Shown: positions 50,928-63,686 of the stretch, piece after piece
How positions within the stretch are numbered: position 1 is the stretch's first letter
Layout of the letters: each line of letters starts with the position of its first letter
Assembly (NCBI GenBank): GCA_036417435.1
Contig: JAZAQT010000709.1
Coordinates: 1-64,000, forward strand
Direction: 5' to 3'
From: Inia geoffrensis
Lineage: Eukaryota > Chordata > Mammalia > Artiodactyla > Iniidae
Length of the DNA: 64,000 nt
The notes under the pieces: model-generated
The model's input: only the letters and a program-made list of their open reading frames with translations
The model's database searches: none
Told to the model about the DNA's origin: nothing
Position numbers and translations under genes: made by a program

Positions 50928-52520
50928 ATGATTAGAGAGTGCAAGGAAAGCTGGACGAGGTGTTCCCTGGCTGCAGTCCTCTCAAACGCTAAAAGCGTAA
51001 GTGCTCAAGAGGACTTGCCAAAAAGAGAAGCCAGCTATGGCTGGTGGTGGGATTGTAAATTGCTAACAGCCGGTATGAGGATCAGTAGGCGCTTTCCTTA
51101 CCCAAATAAACCCTGGAGGTACCACGAGATTCGGCAACCCCGCTGCACGTCGTATAACCAGAGACTAGCATCATTGGAAGGAAGCACTTGCACCCCAGCC
51201 GTCGTCGTGGTACCCCTGACCACAGCCAAGACATACAAACGAACGAACTGTCGAGCGAGGGGTGAAGGGAGAAAGATGTTCCGCTACCTACACACCCTCG
51301 ACTACCACTCAGCCACAGAACAAAATGCACTCATACTATTTGCAGCAGCATGGGTGGAGCACTAGATGATCTCACTAATTCTGGTCAATTAGAGGCAGCA
51401 AGACACATATCCCCGGATATCACTTATGTGTGCACTCTACATAGGGATGCAAAGGAAGCTAGTAAAGAAAGGAAACCCAGGTTCGCAAAGGGAAGAAAGA
51501 AGCGAGCAGTTCCCACTGGGGGAGATTGGAGACCGGGGAAGTGTGCATTAGGAGATTGGGATTAACAGACACACATTTTAAGTATCAAAAAATGCTCACC
51601 AAGGGCGACTCACCCGAAAGCACATGGAACGATACAAAATATTCCTCGATAAACAGGGCAAAGAATCCGAAACCCTACAGGTACAGCTACGTTTATAATT
51701 GCATCACGTGGCTGTCGAACTCAAAGAGACCCAGCATTGTATATAAACTATGCTGAAAGAGAAAAGGACTGTTCAATGACAAGGCAAGTCAAGGGATGAG
51801 AAATGCCCACATTCTTACCTCAGGCCTCTGTGACGTCGGCTGCTGTCAGACCCCTGGAGCCTCAGCAGGATACTGCTGCTCTTCTCCCTTGCGCGGTGCC
51901 ACAATCTCCCGATCCAACATGGACCTCCTACAGGTAAGCACAGCCTGGTGTACACAAATGTTGGTGGAACAGCTGAGAGGGAAAGGCTGAGAAGAAACCG
52001 GATCTCCACAGCTCCTGCTAGGCAAGTTCCCACCTCCAGAACACATCTTTAGGGTCGCCGCACCTGGGAACCACGGCACCCTACGAGTAGCTCCCTTTCA
52101 AGGCTTGCGATATGCCTGGGGTGGGGCCGTGCAGGTTAAGGGGCAGGAGGTGAGCCTACAAAAGCCCAGGGGTGTGTGTTTAGCCACGTTCGACTCCCCA
52201 TTTCCAATCCAACACCGGGAACCCCTCGAAGGCCTTTTCCCCCACGTTACCAGAGACGACACGGAGCCGTGCTGCCACCTCGTGGCACACTGCCGTAACA
52301 ACCTTACCAACTGTGCGGAAGGGCACCTATCATCCACAAGGCCTATGGCCTGCGGCTTTGCAGACACAACCCTGCCCTCAAGAAATATCCTGGGCTAGGT
52401 AATCTGAAACAAATTCAAATCAGGCCCGACCCTGAGGCAGGAACCTTTCAAGAACTCGGTGGTACTCACCCGCGTTTTAGAAAACAGCACATTCAAAAGA
52501 AAAGATGCTCAGGATCTGTC
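50928..52520 (+). repeat. Unit u32 (1593 bp)
   Basis: Haplotype CG/AG/C/GC/G/-. The G at offset 971 is shared with u24, u28 and u31. Confidence 0.98.
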
Positions 52521-54116
52521 ATGATTAGAGAGTGCAAGGAAAGCTGGACGAGGTGTTCCCTGGCTGCAGTCCTCTCAAACGCTAAAAGCGTAAGTGCTCA
52601 AGAGGACTTGCCAAAAAGAGAAGCCAGCTATGGCTGGTGGTGGGATTGTAAATTGCTAACAGCCGGTATGAGGATCAGTAGGCGCTTTCCTTACCCAAAT
52701 AAACCCTGGAGGTACCACGAGATTCGGCAACCCCGCTGCACGTCGTATAACCAGAGACTAGCATCATTGGAAGGAAGCACTTGCACCCCAGCCGTCGTCG
52801 TGGTACCCCTGACCACAGCCAAGACATACAAACGAACGAACTGTCGAGCGAGGGGTGAAGGGAGAAAGATGTTCCGCTACCTACACACCCTCGACTACCA
52901 CTCAGCCACACAACAAAATGCACTCATTCTATTTGCAGCAGCATGGGTGGAGCACTAGATGATCTCACTAATTCTGGTCAATTAGAGGCAGCAAGACACA
53001 TATCCCCGGATATCACTTATGTGTGCACTCTACATAGGGATGCAAAGGAAGCTAGTAAAGAAAGGAAACCCAGGTTCGCAAAGGGAAGAAAGAAGCGAGC
53101 AGTTCCCACTGGGGGAGATTGGAGACCGGGGAAGTGTGCATTAGGAGATTGGGATTAACAGACACACATTTTAAGTATCAAAAAATGCTCACCAAGGGCG
53201 ACTCACCCGAAAGCACATGGAACGATACAAAATATTCCTCGATAAACAGGGCAAAGAATCCGAAACCCTACAGGTACAGCTACGTTTATAATTGCATCAC
53301 GTGGCTGTCGAACTCAAAGAGACCCAGCATTGTATATAAACTATGCTGAAAGAGAAAAGGACTGTTCAATGACAAGGCAAGTAAAGGGATGAGAAATGCC
53401 CACATTCTTACCTCAGGCCTCTGTGACGTCGGCTGCTGTCAGACCCCTGGAGCCTCAGCAGGATACTGCTGCTCTTCTCCCTTGCGCGGTACCACAATCT
53501 CCCGATCCAACATGGACCTCCTACAGGTAAGCACAGCCTGGTGTACACAAATGTTGGTGGAACAGCTGAGAGGGAAAGGCTGAGAAGAAACCGGATCTCC
53601 ACAGCTCCTGCTAGGCAAGTTCCCACCTCCAGAACACATCTTTAGGGTCGCCGCACCTGGGAACCACGGCACCCTACGAGTAGCTCCCTTTCAAGGCTTG
53701 CGATATGCCTGGGGTGGGGCCGTGCAGGTTAAGGGGCAGGAGGTGAGCCTACAAAAGCCCAGGAGGGGTGTGTGTTTAGCCACGTTCGACTCCCCATTTC
53801 CAATCCAACACCGGGAACCCCTCGAAGGCCTTTTCCCCCACGTTACCAGAGACGACACGGAGCCGTGCTGCCACCTCGTGGCACACTGCCGTAACAACCT
53901 TACCAACTGTGCGGAAGGGCACCTATCATCCACAAGGCCTATGGCCTGCGGCTTTGCAGACACAACCCTGCCCTCAAGAAATATCCTGGGCTAGGTAATC
54001 TGAAACAAATTCAAATCAGGCCCGACCCTGAGGCAGGAACCTTTCAAGAACTCGGTGGTACTCACCCGCGTTTTAGAAAACAGCACATTCAAAAGAAAAG
54101 ATGCTCAGGATCTGTC
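52521..54116 (+). repeat. Unit u33 (1596 bp)
   Basis: Haplotype CG/AC/A/GC/A/+. It has a private A to T at 52928. The AGG insertion reappears here after twelve units without it. Confidence 0.98.
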
Positions 54117-54581
54117 ATGATTAGAGAGTGCAAGGAAAGCTGGACGAGGTGTTCCCTGGCTGCAGTCCTCTCAAACGCTAAAAGCGTAAGTGCTCAAGAG
54201 GACTTGCCAAAAAGAGAAGCCAGCTATGGCTGGTGGTGGGATTGTAAATTGCTAACAGCCGGTATGAGGATCAGTAGGCGCTTTCCTTACCCAAATAAAC
54301 CCTGGAGGTACCACGAGATTCGGCAACCCCGCTGCACGTCGTATAACCAGAGACTAGCATCATTGGAAGGAAGCACTTGCACCCCAGCCGTCGTCGTGGT
54401 ACCCCTGACCACAGCCAAGACATACAAACGAACGAACTGTCGAGCGAGGGGTGAAGGGAGAAAGATGTTCCGCTACCTACACACCCTCGACTACCACTCA
54501 GCCACAGAACAAAATGCACTCATAGTATTTGCAGCAGCATGGGTGGAGCACCAGATGATCTCACTAATTCTGGTCAATTAA
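54117..54581 (+). other. Stop-loss variant of the frame A ORF in u34 (154 codons)
   Basis: TAG becomes CAG at 54552-54554, so the 145-codon frame continues nine more codons to the next TAA. It is the only unit in which I saw this stop altered. The change sits in a cluster of private substitutions and looks like neutral drift in one unit. Confidence 0.6.
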
Positions 54582-55712
54582 AAGCAGCAAGACACATATC
54601 CCCGGATATCACTTATGTGTGCACTCTACATAGGGATGCAAAGGAAGCTAGTAAAGAAAGGAAACCCAGGTTCGCAAAGGGAAGAAAGAAGCGAGCAGTT
54701 CCCACTGGGGGAGATTGGAGACCGGGGAAGTGTGCATTAGGAGATTGGGATTAACAGACACACATTTTAAGTATCAAAAAATGCTCACCAAGGGCGACTC
54801 ACCCGAAAGCACATGGAACGATACAAAATATTCCTCGATAAACAGGGCAAAGAATCCGAAACCCTACAGGTACAGCTACGTTTATAATTGCATCACGTGG
54901 CTGTCGAACTCAAAGAGACCCAGCATTGTATATAAACTATGCTGAAAGAGAAAAGGACTGTTCAATGACAAGGCAAGTAAAGGGATGAGAAATGCCCACA
55001 TTCTTACCTCAGGCCTCTGTGACGTCGGCTGCTGTCAGACCCCTGGAGCCTCAGCAGGATACTGCTGCTCTTCTCCCTTGCGTGGTACCACAATCTCCCG
55101 ATCCAACATGGACCTCCTACAGGTAAGCACAGCCTGGTGTACACAAATGTTGGTGGAACAGCTGAGAGGGAAAGGCTGAGAAGAAACCGGATCTCCACAG
55201 CTCCTGCTAGGCAAGTTCCCACCTCCAGAACACATCTTTAGGGTCGCCGCACCTGGGAACCACGGCACCCTACGAGTAGCTCCCTTTCAAGGCTTGCGAT
55301 ATGCCTGGGGTGGGGCCGTGCAGGTTAAGGGGCAGGAGGTGAGCCTACAAAAGCCCAGGAGGGGTGTGTGTTTAGCCACGTTCGACTCCCCATTTCCAAT
55401 CCAACACCGGGAACCCCTCGAAGGCCTTTTCCCCCACGTTACCAGAGACGACACGGAGCCGTGCTGCCACCTCGTGGCACACTGCCGTAACAACCTTACC
55501 AACTGTGCGGAAGGGCACCTATCATCCACAAGGCCTATGGCCTGCGGCTTTGCAGACACAACCCTGCCCTCAAGAAATATCCTGGGCTAGGTAATCTGAA
55601 ACAAATTCAAATCAGGCCCGACCCTGAGGCAGGAACCTTTCAAGAACTCGGTGGTACTCACCCGCGTTTTAGAAAACAGCACATTCAAAAGAAAAGATGC
55701 TCAGGATCTGTC
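54117..55712 (+). repeat. Unit u34 (1596 bp)
   Basis: Haplotype CG/AG/A/GT/A/+. Four private changes fall within 59 bases (54525, 54552, 54581, 54583). One of them turns the TAG ending the 145-codon frame into CAG. Confidence 0.98.
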
Positions 55713-57308
55713 ATGATTAGAGAGTGCAAGGAAAGCTGGACGAGGTGTTCCCTGGCTGCAGTCCTCTCAAACGCTAAAAGCGTAAGTGCTCAAGAGGACT
55801 TGCCAAAAAGAGAAGCCAGCTATGGCTGGTGGTGGGATTGTAAATTGCTAACAGCCGGTATGAGGATCAGTAGGCGCTTTCCTTACCCAAATAAACCCTG
55901 GAGGTACCACGAGATTCGGCAACCCCGCTGCACGTCGTATAACCAGAGACTAGCATCATTGGAAGGAAGCACTTGCACCCCAGCCGTCGTCGTGGTACCC
56001 CTGACCACAGCCAAGACATACAAACGAACGAACTGTCGAGCGACGGGTGAAGGGAGAAAGATGTTCCGCTACCTACACACCCTCGACTACCACTCAGCCA
56101 CAGAACAAAATGCACTCATACTATTTGCAGCAGCATGGGTGGAGCACTAGATGATCTCACTAATTCTGGTCAATTAGAGGCAGCAAGACACATATCCCCG
56201 GATATCACTTATGTGTGCACTCTACATAGGGATGCAAAGGAAGCTAGTAAAGAAAGGAAACCCAGGTTCGCAAAGGGAAGAAAGAAGCGAGCAGTTCCCA
56301 CTGGGGGAGATTGGAGACCGGGGAAGTGTGCATTAGGAGATTGGGATTAACAGACACACATTTTAAGTATCAAAAAATGCTCACCAAGGGCGACTCACCC
56401 GAAAGCACATGGAACGATACAAAATATTCCTCGATAAACAGGGCAAAGAATCCGAAACCCTACAGGTACAGCTACGTTTATAATTGCATCACGTGGCTGT
56501 CGAACTCAAAGAGACCCAGCATTGTATATAAACTATGCTGAAAGAGAAAAGGACTGTTCAATGACAAGGCAAGTAAAGGGATGAGAAATGCCCACATTCT
56601 TACCTCAGGCCTCTGTGACGTCGGCTGCTGTCAGACCCCTGGAGCCTCAGCAGGATACTGCTGCTCTTCTCCCTTGCGCGGTACCACAATCTCCCGATCC
56701 AACATGGACCTCCTACAGGTAAGCACAGCCTGGTGTACACAAATGTTGGTGGAACAGCTGAGAGGGAAAGGCTGAGAAGAAACCGGATCTCCACAGCTCC
56801 TGCTAGGCAAGTTCCCACCTCCAGAACACATCTTTAGGGTCGCCGCACCTGGGAACCACGGCACCCTACGAGTAGCTCCCTTTCAAGGCTTGCGATATGC
56901 CTGGGGTGGGGCCGTGCAGGTTAAGGGGCAGGAAGTGAGCCTACAAAAGCCCAGGAGGGGTGTGTGTTTAGCCACGTTCGACTCCCCATTTCCAATCCAA
57001 CACCGGGAACCCCTCGAAGGCCTTTTCCCCCACGTTACCAGAGACGACACGGAGCCGTGCTGCCACCTCGTGGCACACTGCCGTAACAACCTTACCAACT
57101 GTGCGGAAGGGCACCTATCATCCACAAGGCCTATGGCCTGCGGCTTTGCAGACACAACCCTGCCCTCAAGAAATATCCTGGGCTAGGTAATCTGAAACAA
57201 ACTCAAATCAGGCCCGACCCTGAGGCAGGAACCTTTCAAGAACTCGGTGGTACTCACCCGCGTTTTAGAAAACAGCACATTCAAAAGAAAAGATGCTCAG
57301 GATCTGTC
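55713..57308 (+). repeat. Unit u35 (1596 bp)
   Basis: Haplotype CG/AG/A/GC/A/+. It has C at offset 332 and C at 57202, both shared with u38, and a private A at 56934. Confidence 0.98.
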
Positions 57309-58904
57309 ATGATTAGAGAGTGCAAGGAAAGCTGGACGAGGTGTTCCCTGGCTGCAGTCCTCTCAAACGCTAAAAGCGTAAGTGCTCAAGAGGACTTGCC
57401 AAAAAGAGAAGCCAGCTATGGCTGGTGGTGGGATTGTAAATTGCTAACAGCCGGTATGAGGATCAGTAGGCGCTTTCCTTACCCAAATAAACCCTGGAGG
57501 TACCACGAGATTCGGCAACCCCGCTGCACGTCGTATAACCAGAGACTAGCATCATTGGAAGGAAGCACTTGCACCCCAGCCGTCGTCGTGGTACCCCTGA
57601 CCACAGCCAAGACATACAAACGAACGAACTGTCGAGCGAGGGGTGAAGGGAGAAAGATGTTCCGCTACCTACACACCCTCGACTACCACTCAGCCACAGA
57701 ACAAAATGCACTCATACTATTTGCAGCAGCATGGGTGGAGCACTAGATGATCTCACTAATTCTGGTCAATTAGAGGCAGCAAGACACATATCCCCGGATA
57801 TCACTTATGTGTGCACTCTACATAGGGATGCAAAGGAAGCTAGTAAAGAAAGGAAACCCAGGTTCGCAAAGGGAAGAAAGAAGCGAGCAGTTCCCACTGG
57901 GGGAGATTGGAGACCGGGGAAGTGTGCATTAGGAGATTGGGATTAACAGACACACATTTTAAGTATCAAAAAATGCTCACCAAGGGCGACTCACCCGAAA
58001 GCACATGGAACGATACAAAATATTCCTCGATAAACAGGGCAAAGAATCCGAAACCCTACAGGTACAGCTACGTTTATAATTGCATCACGTGGCTGTCGAA
58101 CTCAAAGAGACCCAGCATTGTATATAAACTATGCTGAAAGAGAAAAGGACTGTTCAATGACAAGGCAAGTCAAGGGATGAGAAATGCCCACATTCTTACC
58201 TCAGGCCTCTGTGACGTCGGCTGCTGTCAGACCCCTGGAGCCTCAGCAGGATACTGCTGCTCTTCTCCCTTGCGTGGTACCACAATCTCCCGATCCAACA
58301 TGGACCTCCTACAGGTAAGCACAGCCTGGTGTACACAAATGTTGGTGGAACAGCTGAGAGGGAAAGGCTGAGAAGAAACCGGATCTCCACAGCTCCTGCT
58401 AGGCAAGTTCCCACCTCCAGAACACATCTTTAGGGTCGCCGCACCTGGGAACCACGGCACCCTACGAGTAGCTCCCTTTCAAGGCTTGCGATATGCCTGG
58501 GGTGGGGCCGTGCAGGTTAAGGGGCAGGAGGTGAGCCTACAAAAGCCCAGGAGGGGTGTGTGTTTAGCCACGTTCAACTCCCCATTTCCAATCCAACACC
58601 GGGAACCCCTCGAAGGCCTTTTCCCCCACGTTACCAGAGACGACACGGAGCCGTGCTGCCACCTTGTGGCACACTGCCGTAACAACCTTACCAACTGTGC
58701 GGAAGGGCACCTATCATCCACAAGGCCTATGGCCTGCGGCTTTGCAGACACAACCCTGCCCTCAAGAAATATCCTGGGCTAGGTAATCTGAAACAAATTC
58801 AAATCAGGCCCGACCCTGAGGCAGGAACCTTTCAAGAACTCGGTGGTACTCACCCGCGTTTTAGAAAACAGCACATTCAAAAGAAAAGATGCTCAGGATC
58901 TGTC
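57309..58904 (+). repeat. Unit u36 (1596 bp)
   Basis: Haplotype CG/AG/C/GT/A/+. Private A at 58576 and T at 58665 are both CG-decay changes. Confidence 0.98.
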
Positions 58905-60497
58905 ATGATTAGAGAGTGCAAGGAAAGCTGGACGAGGTGTTCCCTGGCTGCAGTCCTCTCAAACGCTAAAAGCGTAAGTGCTCAAGAGGACTTGCCAAAA
59001 AGAGAAGCCAGCTATGGCTGGTGGTGGGATTGTAAATTGCTAACAGCCGGTATGAGGATCAGTAGGCGCTTTCCTTACCCAAATAAACCCTGGAGGTACC
59101 ACGAGATTCGGCAACCCCGCTGCACGTCGTATAACCAGAGACTAGCATCATTGGAAGGAAGCACTTGCACCCCAGCAGTCGTCGTGGTACCCCTGACCAC
59201 AGCCAAGACATACAAACGAACGAACTGTCGAGCGAGGGGTGAAGGGAGAAAGATGTTCCGCTACCTACACACCCTCGACTACCACTCAGCCACGGAACAA
59301 AATGCACTCATACTATTTGCAGCAGCATGGGTGGAGCACTAGATGATCTCACTAATTCTGGTCAATTAGAGGCAGCAAGACACATATCCCCGGATATCAC
59401 TTATGTGTGCACTCTACATAGGGATGCAAAGGAAGCTAGTAAAGAAAGGAAACCCAGGTTCGCAAAGGGAAGAAAGAAGCGAGCAGTTCCCACTGGGGGA
59501 GATTGGAGACCGGGGAAGTGTGCATTAGGAGATTGGGATTAACAGACACACATTTTAAGTATCAAAAAATGCTCACCAAGGGCGACTCACCCGAAAGCAC
59601 ATGGAACGATACAAAATATTCCTCGATAAACAGGGCAAAGAATCCGAAACCCTACAGGTACAGCTACGTTTATAATTGCATCACGTGGCTGTCGAACTCA
59701 AAGAGACCCAGCATTGTATATAAACTATGCTGAAAGAGAAAAGGACTGTTCAATGACAAGGCAAGTCAAGGGATGAGAAATGCCCACATTCTTACCTCAG
59801 GCCTCTGTGACGTCGGCTGCTGTCAGACCCCTGGAGCCTCAGCAGGATACTGCTGCTCTTCTCCCTTGCGTGGTACCACAATCTCCCGATCCAACATGGA
59901 CCTCCTACAGGTAAGCACAGCCTGGTGTACACAAATGTTGGTGGAACAGCTGAGAGGGAAAGGCTGAGAAGAAACCGGATCTCCACAGCTCCTGCTAGGC
60001 AAGTTCCCACCTCCAGAACACATCTTTAGGGTCGCCGCACCTGGGAACCACGGCACCCTACGAGTAGCTCCCTTTCAAGGCTTGCGATATGCCTGGGGTG
60101 GGGCCGTGCAGGTTAAGGGGCAGGAGGTGAGCCTACAAAAGCCCAGGGGTGTGTGTTTAGCCACGTTCGAGTCCCCATTTCCAATCCAACACCGGGAACC
60201 CCTCGAAGGCCTTTTCCCCCACGTTACCAGAGACGACACGGAGCCGTGCTGCCACCTCGTGGCACACTGCCGTAACAACCTTACCAACTGTGCGGAAGGG
60301 CACCTATCATCCACAAGGCCTATGGCCTGCGGCTTTGCAGACACAACCCTGCCCTCAAGAAATATCCTAGGCTAGGTAATCTGAAACAAATTCAAATCAG
60401 GCCCGACCCTGAGGCAGGAACCTTTCAAGAACTCGGTGGTACTCACCTGCGTTTTAGAAAACAGCACATTCAAAAGAAAAGATGCTCAGGATCTGTC
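58905..60497 (+). repeat. Unit u37 (1593 bp)
   Basis: Haplotype AG/GG/C/GT/A/-. It has G at 60171, A at 60369 and T at 60448, all shared with u39. Confidence 0.98.
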
Positions 60498-62093
60498 ATG
60501 ATTAGAGAGTGCAAGGAAAGCTGGACGAGGTGTTCCCTGGCTGCAGTCCTCTCAAACGCTAAAAGCGTAAGTGCTCAAGAGGACTTGCCAAAAAGAGAAG
60601 CCAGCTATGGCTGGTGGTGGGATTGTAAATTGCTAACAGCCGGTATGAGGATCAGTAGGCGCTTTCCTTACCCAAATAAACCCTGGAGGTACCACGAGAT
60701 TCGGCAACCCCGCTGCACGTCGTATAACCAGAGACTAGCATCATTGGAAGGAAGCACTTGCACCCCAGCCGTCGTCGTGGTACCCCTGACCACAGCCAAG
60801 ACATACAAACGAACGAACTGTCGAGCGACGGGTGAAGGGAGAAAGATGTTCCGCTACCTACACACCCTCGACTACCACTCAGCCACAGAACAAAATGCAC
60901 TCATACTATTTGCAGCAGCATGGGTGGAGCACTAGATGATCTCACTAATTCTGGTCAATTAGAGGCAGCAAGACACATATCCCCGGATATCACTTATGTG
61001 TGCACTCTACATAGGGATGCAAAGGAAGCTAGTAAAGAAAGGAAACCCAGGTTCGCAAAGGGAAGAAAGAAGCGAGCAGTTCCCACTGGGGGAGATTGGA
61101 GACCGGGGAAGTGTGCATTAGGAGATTGGGATTAACAGACACACATTTTAAGTATCAAAAAATGCTCACCAAGGGCGACTCACCCGAAAGCACATGGAAC
61201 GATACAAAATATTCCTCGATAAACAGGGCAAAGAATCCGAAACCCTACAGGTACAGCTACGTTTATAATTGCATCACGTGGCTGTCGAACTCAAAGAGAC
61301 CCAGCATTGTATATAAACTATGCTGAAAGAGAAAAGGACTGTTCAATGACAAGGCAAGTAAAGGGATGAGAAATGCCCACATTCTTACCTCAGGCCTCTG
61401 TGACGTCGGCTGCTGTCAGACCCCTGGAGCCTCAGCAGGATACTGCTGCTCTTCTCCCTTGCGCGGTACCACAATCTCCCGATCCAACATGGACCTCCTA
61501 CAGGTAAGCACAGCCTGGTGTACACAAATGTTGGTGGAACAGCTGAGAGGGAAAGGCTGAGAAGAAACCGGATCTCCACAGCTCCTGCTAGGCAAGTTCC
61601 CACCTCCAGAACACATCTTTAGGGTCGCCGCACCTGGGAACCACGGCACCCTACGAGTAGCTCCCTTTCAAGGCTTGCGATATGCCTGGGGTGGGGCCGT
61701 GCAGGTTAAGGGGCAGGAGGTGAGCCTACAAAAGCCCAGGAGGGGTGTGTGTTTAGCCACGTTCGACTCCCCATTTCCAATCCAACACCGGGAACCCCTC
61801 GAAGGCCTTTTCCCCCACGTTACCAGAGACGACACGGAGCCGTGCTGCCACCTCGTGGCACACTGCCGTAACAACCTTACCAACTGTGCGGAAGGGCACC
61901 TATCATCCACAAGGCCTATGGCCTGCGGCTTTGCAGACACAACCCTGCCCTCAAGAAATATCCTGGGCTAGGTAATCTGAAACAAACTCAAATCAGGCCC
62001 GACCCTGAGGCAGGAACCTTTCAAGAACTCGGTGGTACTCACCCGCGTTGTAGAAAACAGCACATTCAAAAGAAAAGATGCTCAGGATCTGTC
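60498..62093 (+). repeat. Unit u38 (1596 bp)
   Basis: Haplotype CG/AG/A/GC/A/+. It has C at offset 332 and C at 61987 like u35, and a private T to G at 62050. Confidence 0.98.
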
Positions 62094-63686
62094 ATGATTA
62101 GAGAGTGCAAGGAAAGCTGGACGAGGTGTTCCCTGGCTGCAGTCCTCTCAAACGCTAAAAGCGTAAGTGCTCAAGAGGACTTGCCAAAAAGAGAAGCCAG
62201 CTATGGCTGGTGGTGGGATTGTAAATTGCTAACAGCCGGTATGAGGATCAGTAGGCGCTTTCCTTACCCAAATAAACCCTGGAGGTACCACGAGATTCGG
62301 CAACCCCGCTGCACGTCGTATAACCAGAGACTAGCATCATTGGAAGGAAGCACTTGCACCCCAGCAGTCGTCGTGGTACCCCTGACCACAGCCAAGACAT
62401 ACAAACGAACGAACTGTCGAGCGAGGGGTGAAGGGAGAAAGATGTTCCGCTACCTACACACCCTCGACTACCACTCAGCCACGGAACAAAATGCACTCAT
62501 ACTATTTGCAGCAGCATGGGTGGAGCACTAGATGATCTCACTAATTCTGGTCAATTAGAGGCAGCAAGACACATATCCCCGGATATCACTTATGTGTGCA
62601 CTCTACATAGGGATGCAAAGGAAGCTAGTAAAGAAAGGAAACCCAGGTTCGCAAAGGGAAGAAAGAAGCGAGCAGTTCCCACTGGGGGAGATTGGAGACC
62701 GGGGAAGTGTGCATTAGGAGATTGGGATTAACAGACACACATTTTAAGTATCAAAAAATGCTCACCAAGGGCGACTCACCCGAAAGCACATGGAACGATA
62801 CAAAATATTCCTCGATAAACAGGGCAAAGAATCCGAAACCCTACAGGTACAGCTACGTTTATAATTGCATCACGTGGCTGTCGAACTCAAAGAGACCCAG
62901 CATTGTATATAAACTATGCTGAAAGAGAAAAGGACTGTTCAATGACAAGGCAAGTCAAGGGATGAGAAATGCCCACATTCTTACCTCAGGCCTCTGTGAC
63001 GTCGGCTGCTGTCAGACCCCTGGAGCCTCAGCAGGATACTGCTGCTCTTCTCCCTTGCGTGGTACCACAATCTCCCGATCCAACATGGACCTCCTACAGG
63101 TAAGCACAGCCTGGTGTACACAAATGTTGGTGGAACAGCTGAGAGGGAAAGGCTGAGAAGAAACCGGATCTCCACAGCTCCTGCTAGGCAAGTTCCCACC
63201 TCCAGAACACATCTTTAGGGTCGCCGCACCTGGGAACCACGGCACCCTACGAGTAGCTCCCTTTCAAGGCTTGCGATATGCCTGGGGTGGGGCCGTGCAG
63301 GTTAAGGGGCAGGAGGTGAGCCTACAAAAGCCCAGGGGTGTGTGTTTAGCCACGTTCGAGTCCCCATTTCCAATCCAACACCGGGAACCCCTCGAAGGCC
63401 TTTTCCCCCACGTTACCAGAGACGACACGGAGCCGTGCTGCCACCTCGTGGCACACTGCCGTAACAACCTTACCAACTGTGCGGAAGGGCACCTATCATC
63501 CACAAGGCCTATGGCCTGCGGCTTTGCAGACACAACCCTGCCCTCAAGAAATATCCTAGGCTAGGTAATCTGAAACAAATTCAAATCAGGCCCGACCCTG
63601 AGGCAGGAACCTTTCAAGAACTCGGTGGTACTCACCTGCGTTTTAGAAAACAGCACATTCAAAAGAAAAGATGCTCAGGATCTGTC
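62094..63686 (+). repeat. Unit u39 (1593 bp)
   Basis: Haplotype AG/GG/C/GT/A/-. It is identical to u37 at every tracked site, including the three diagnostic changes. Confidence 0.98.
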
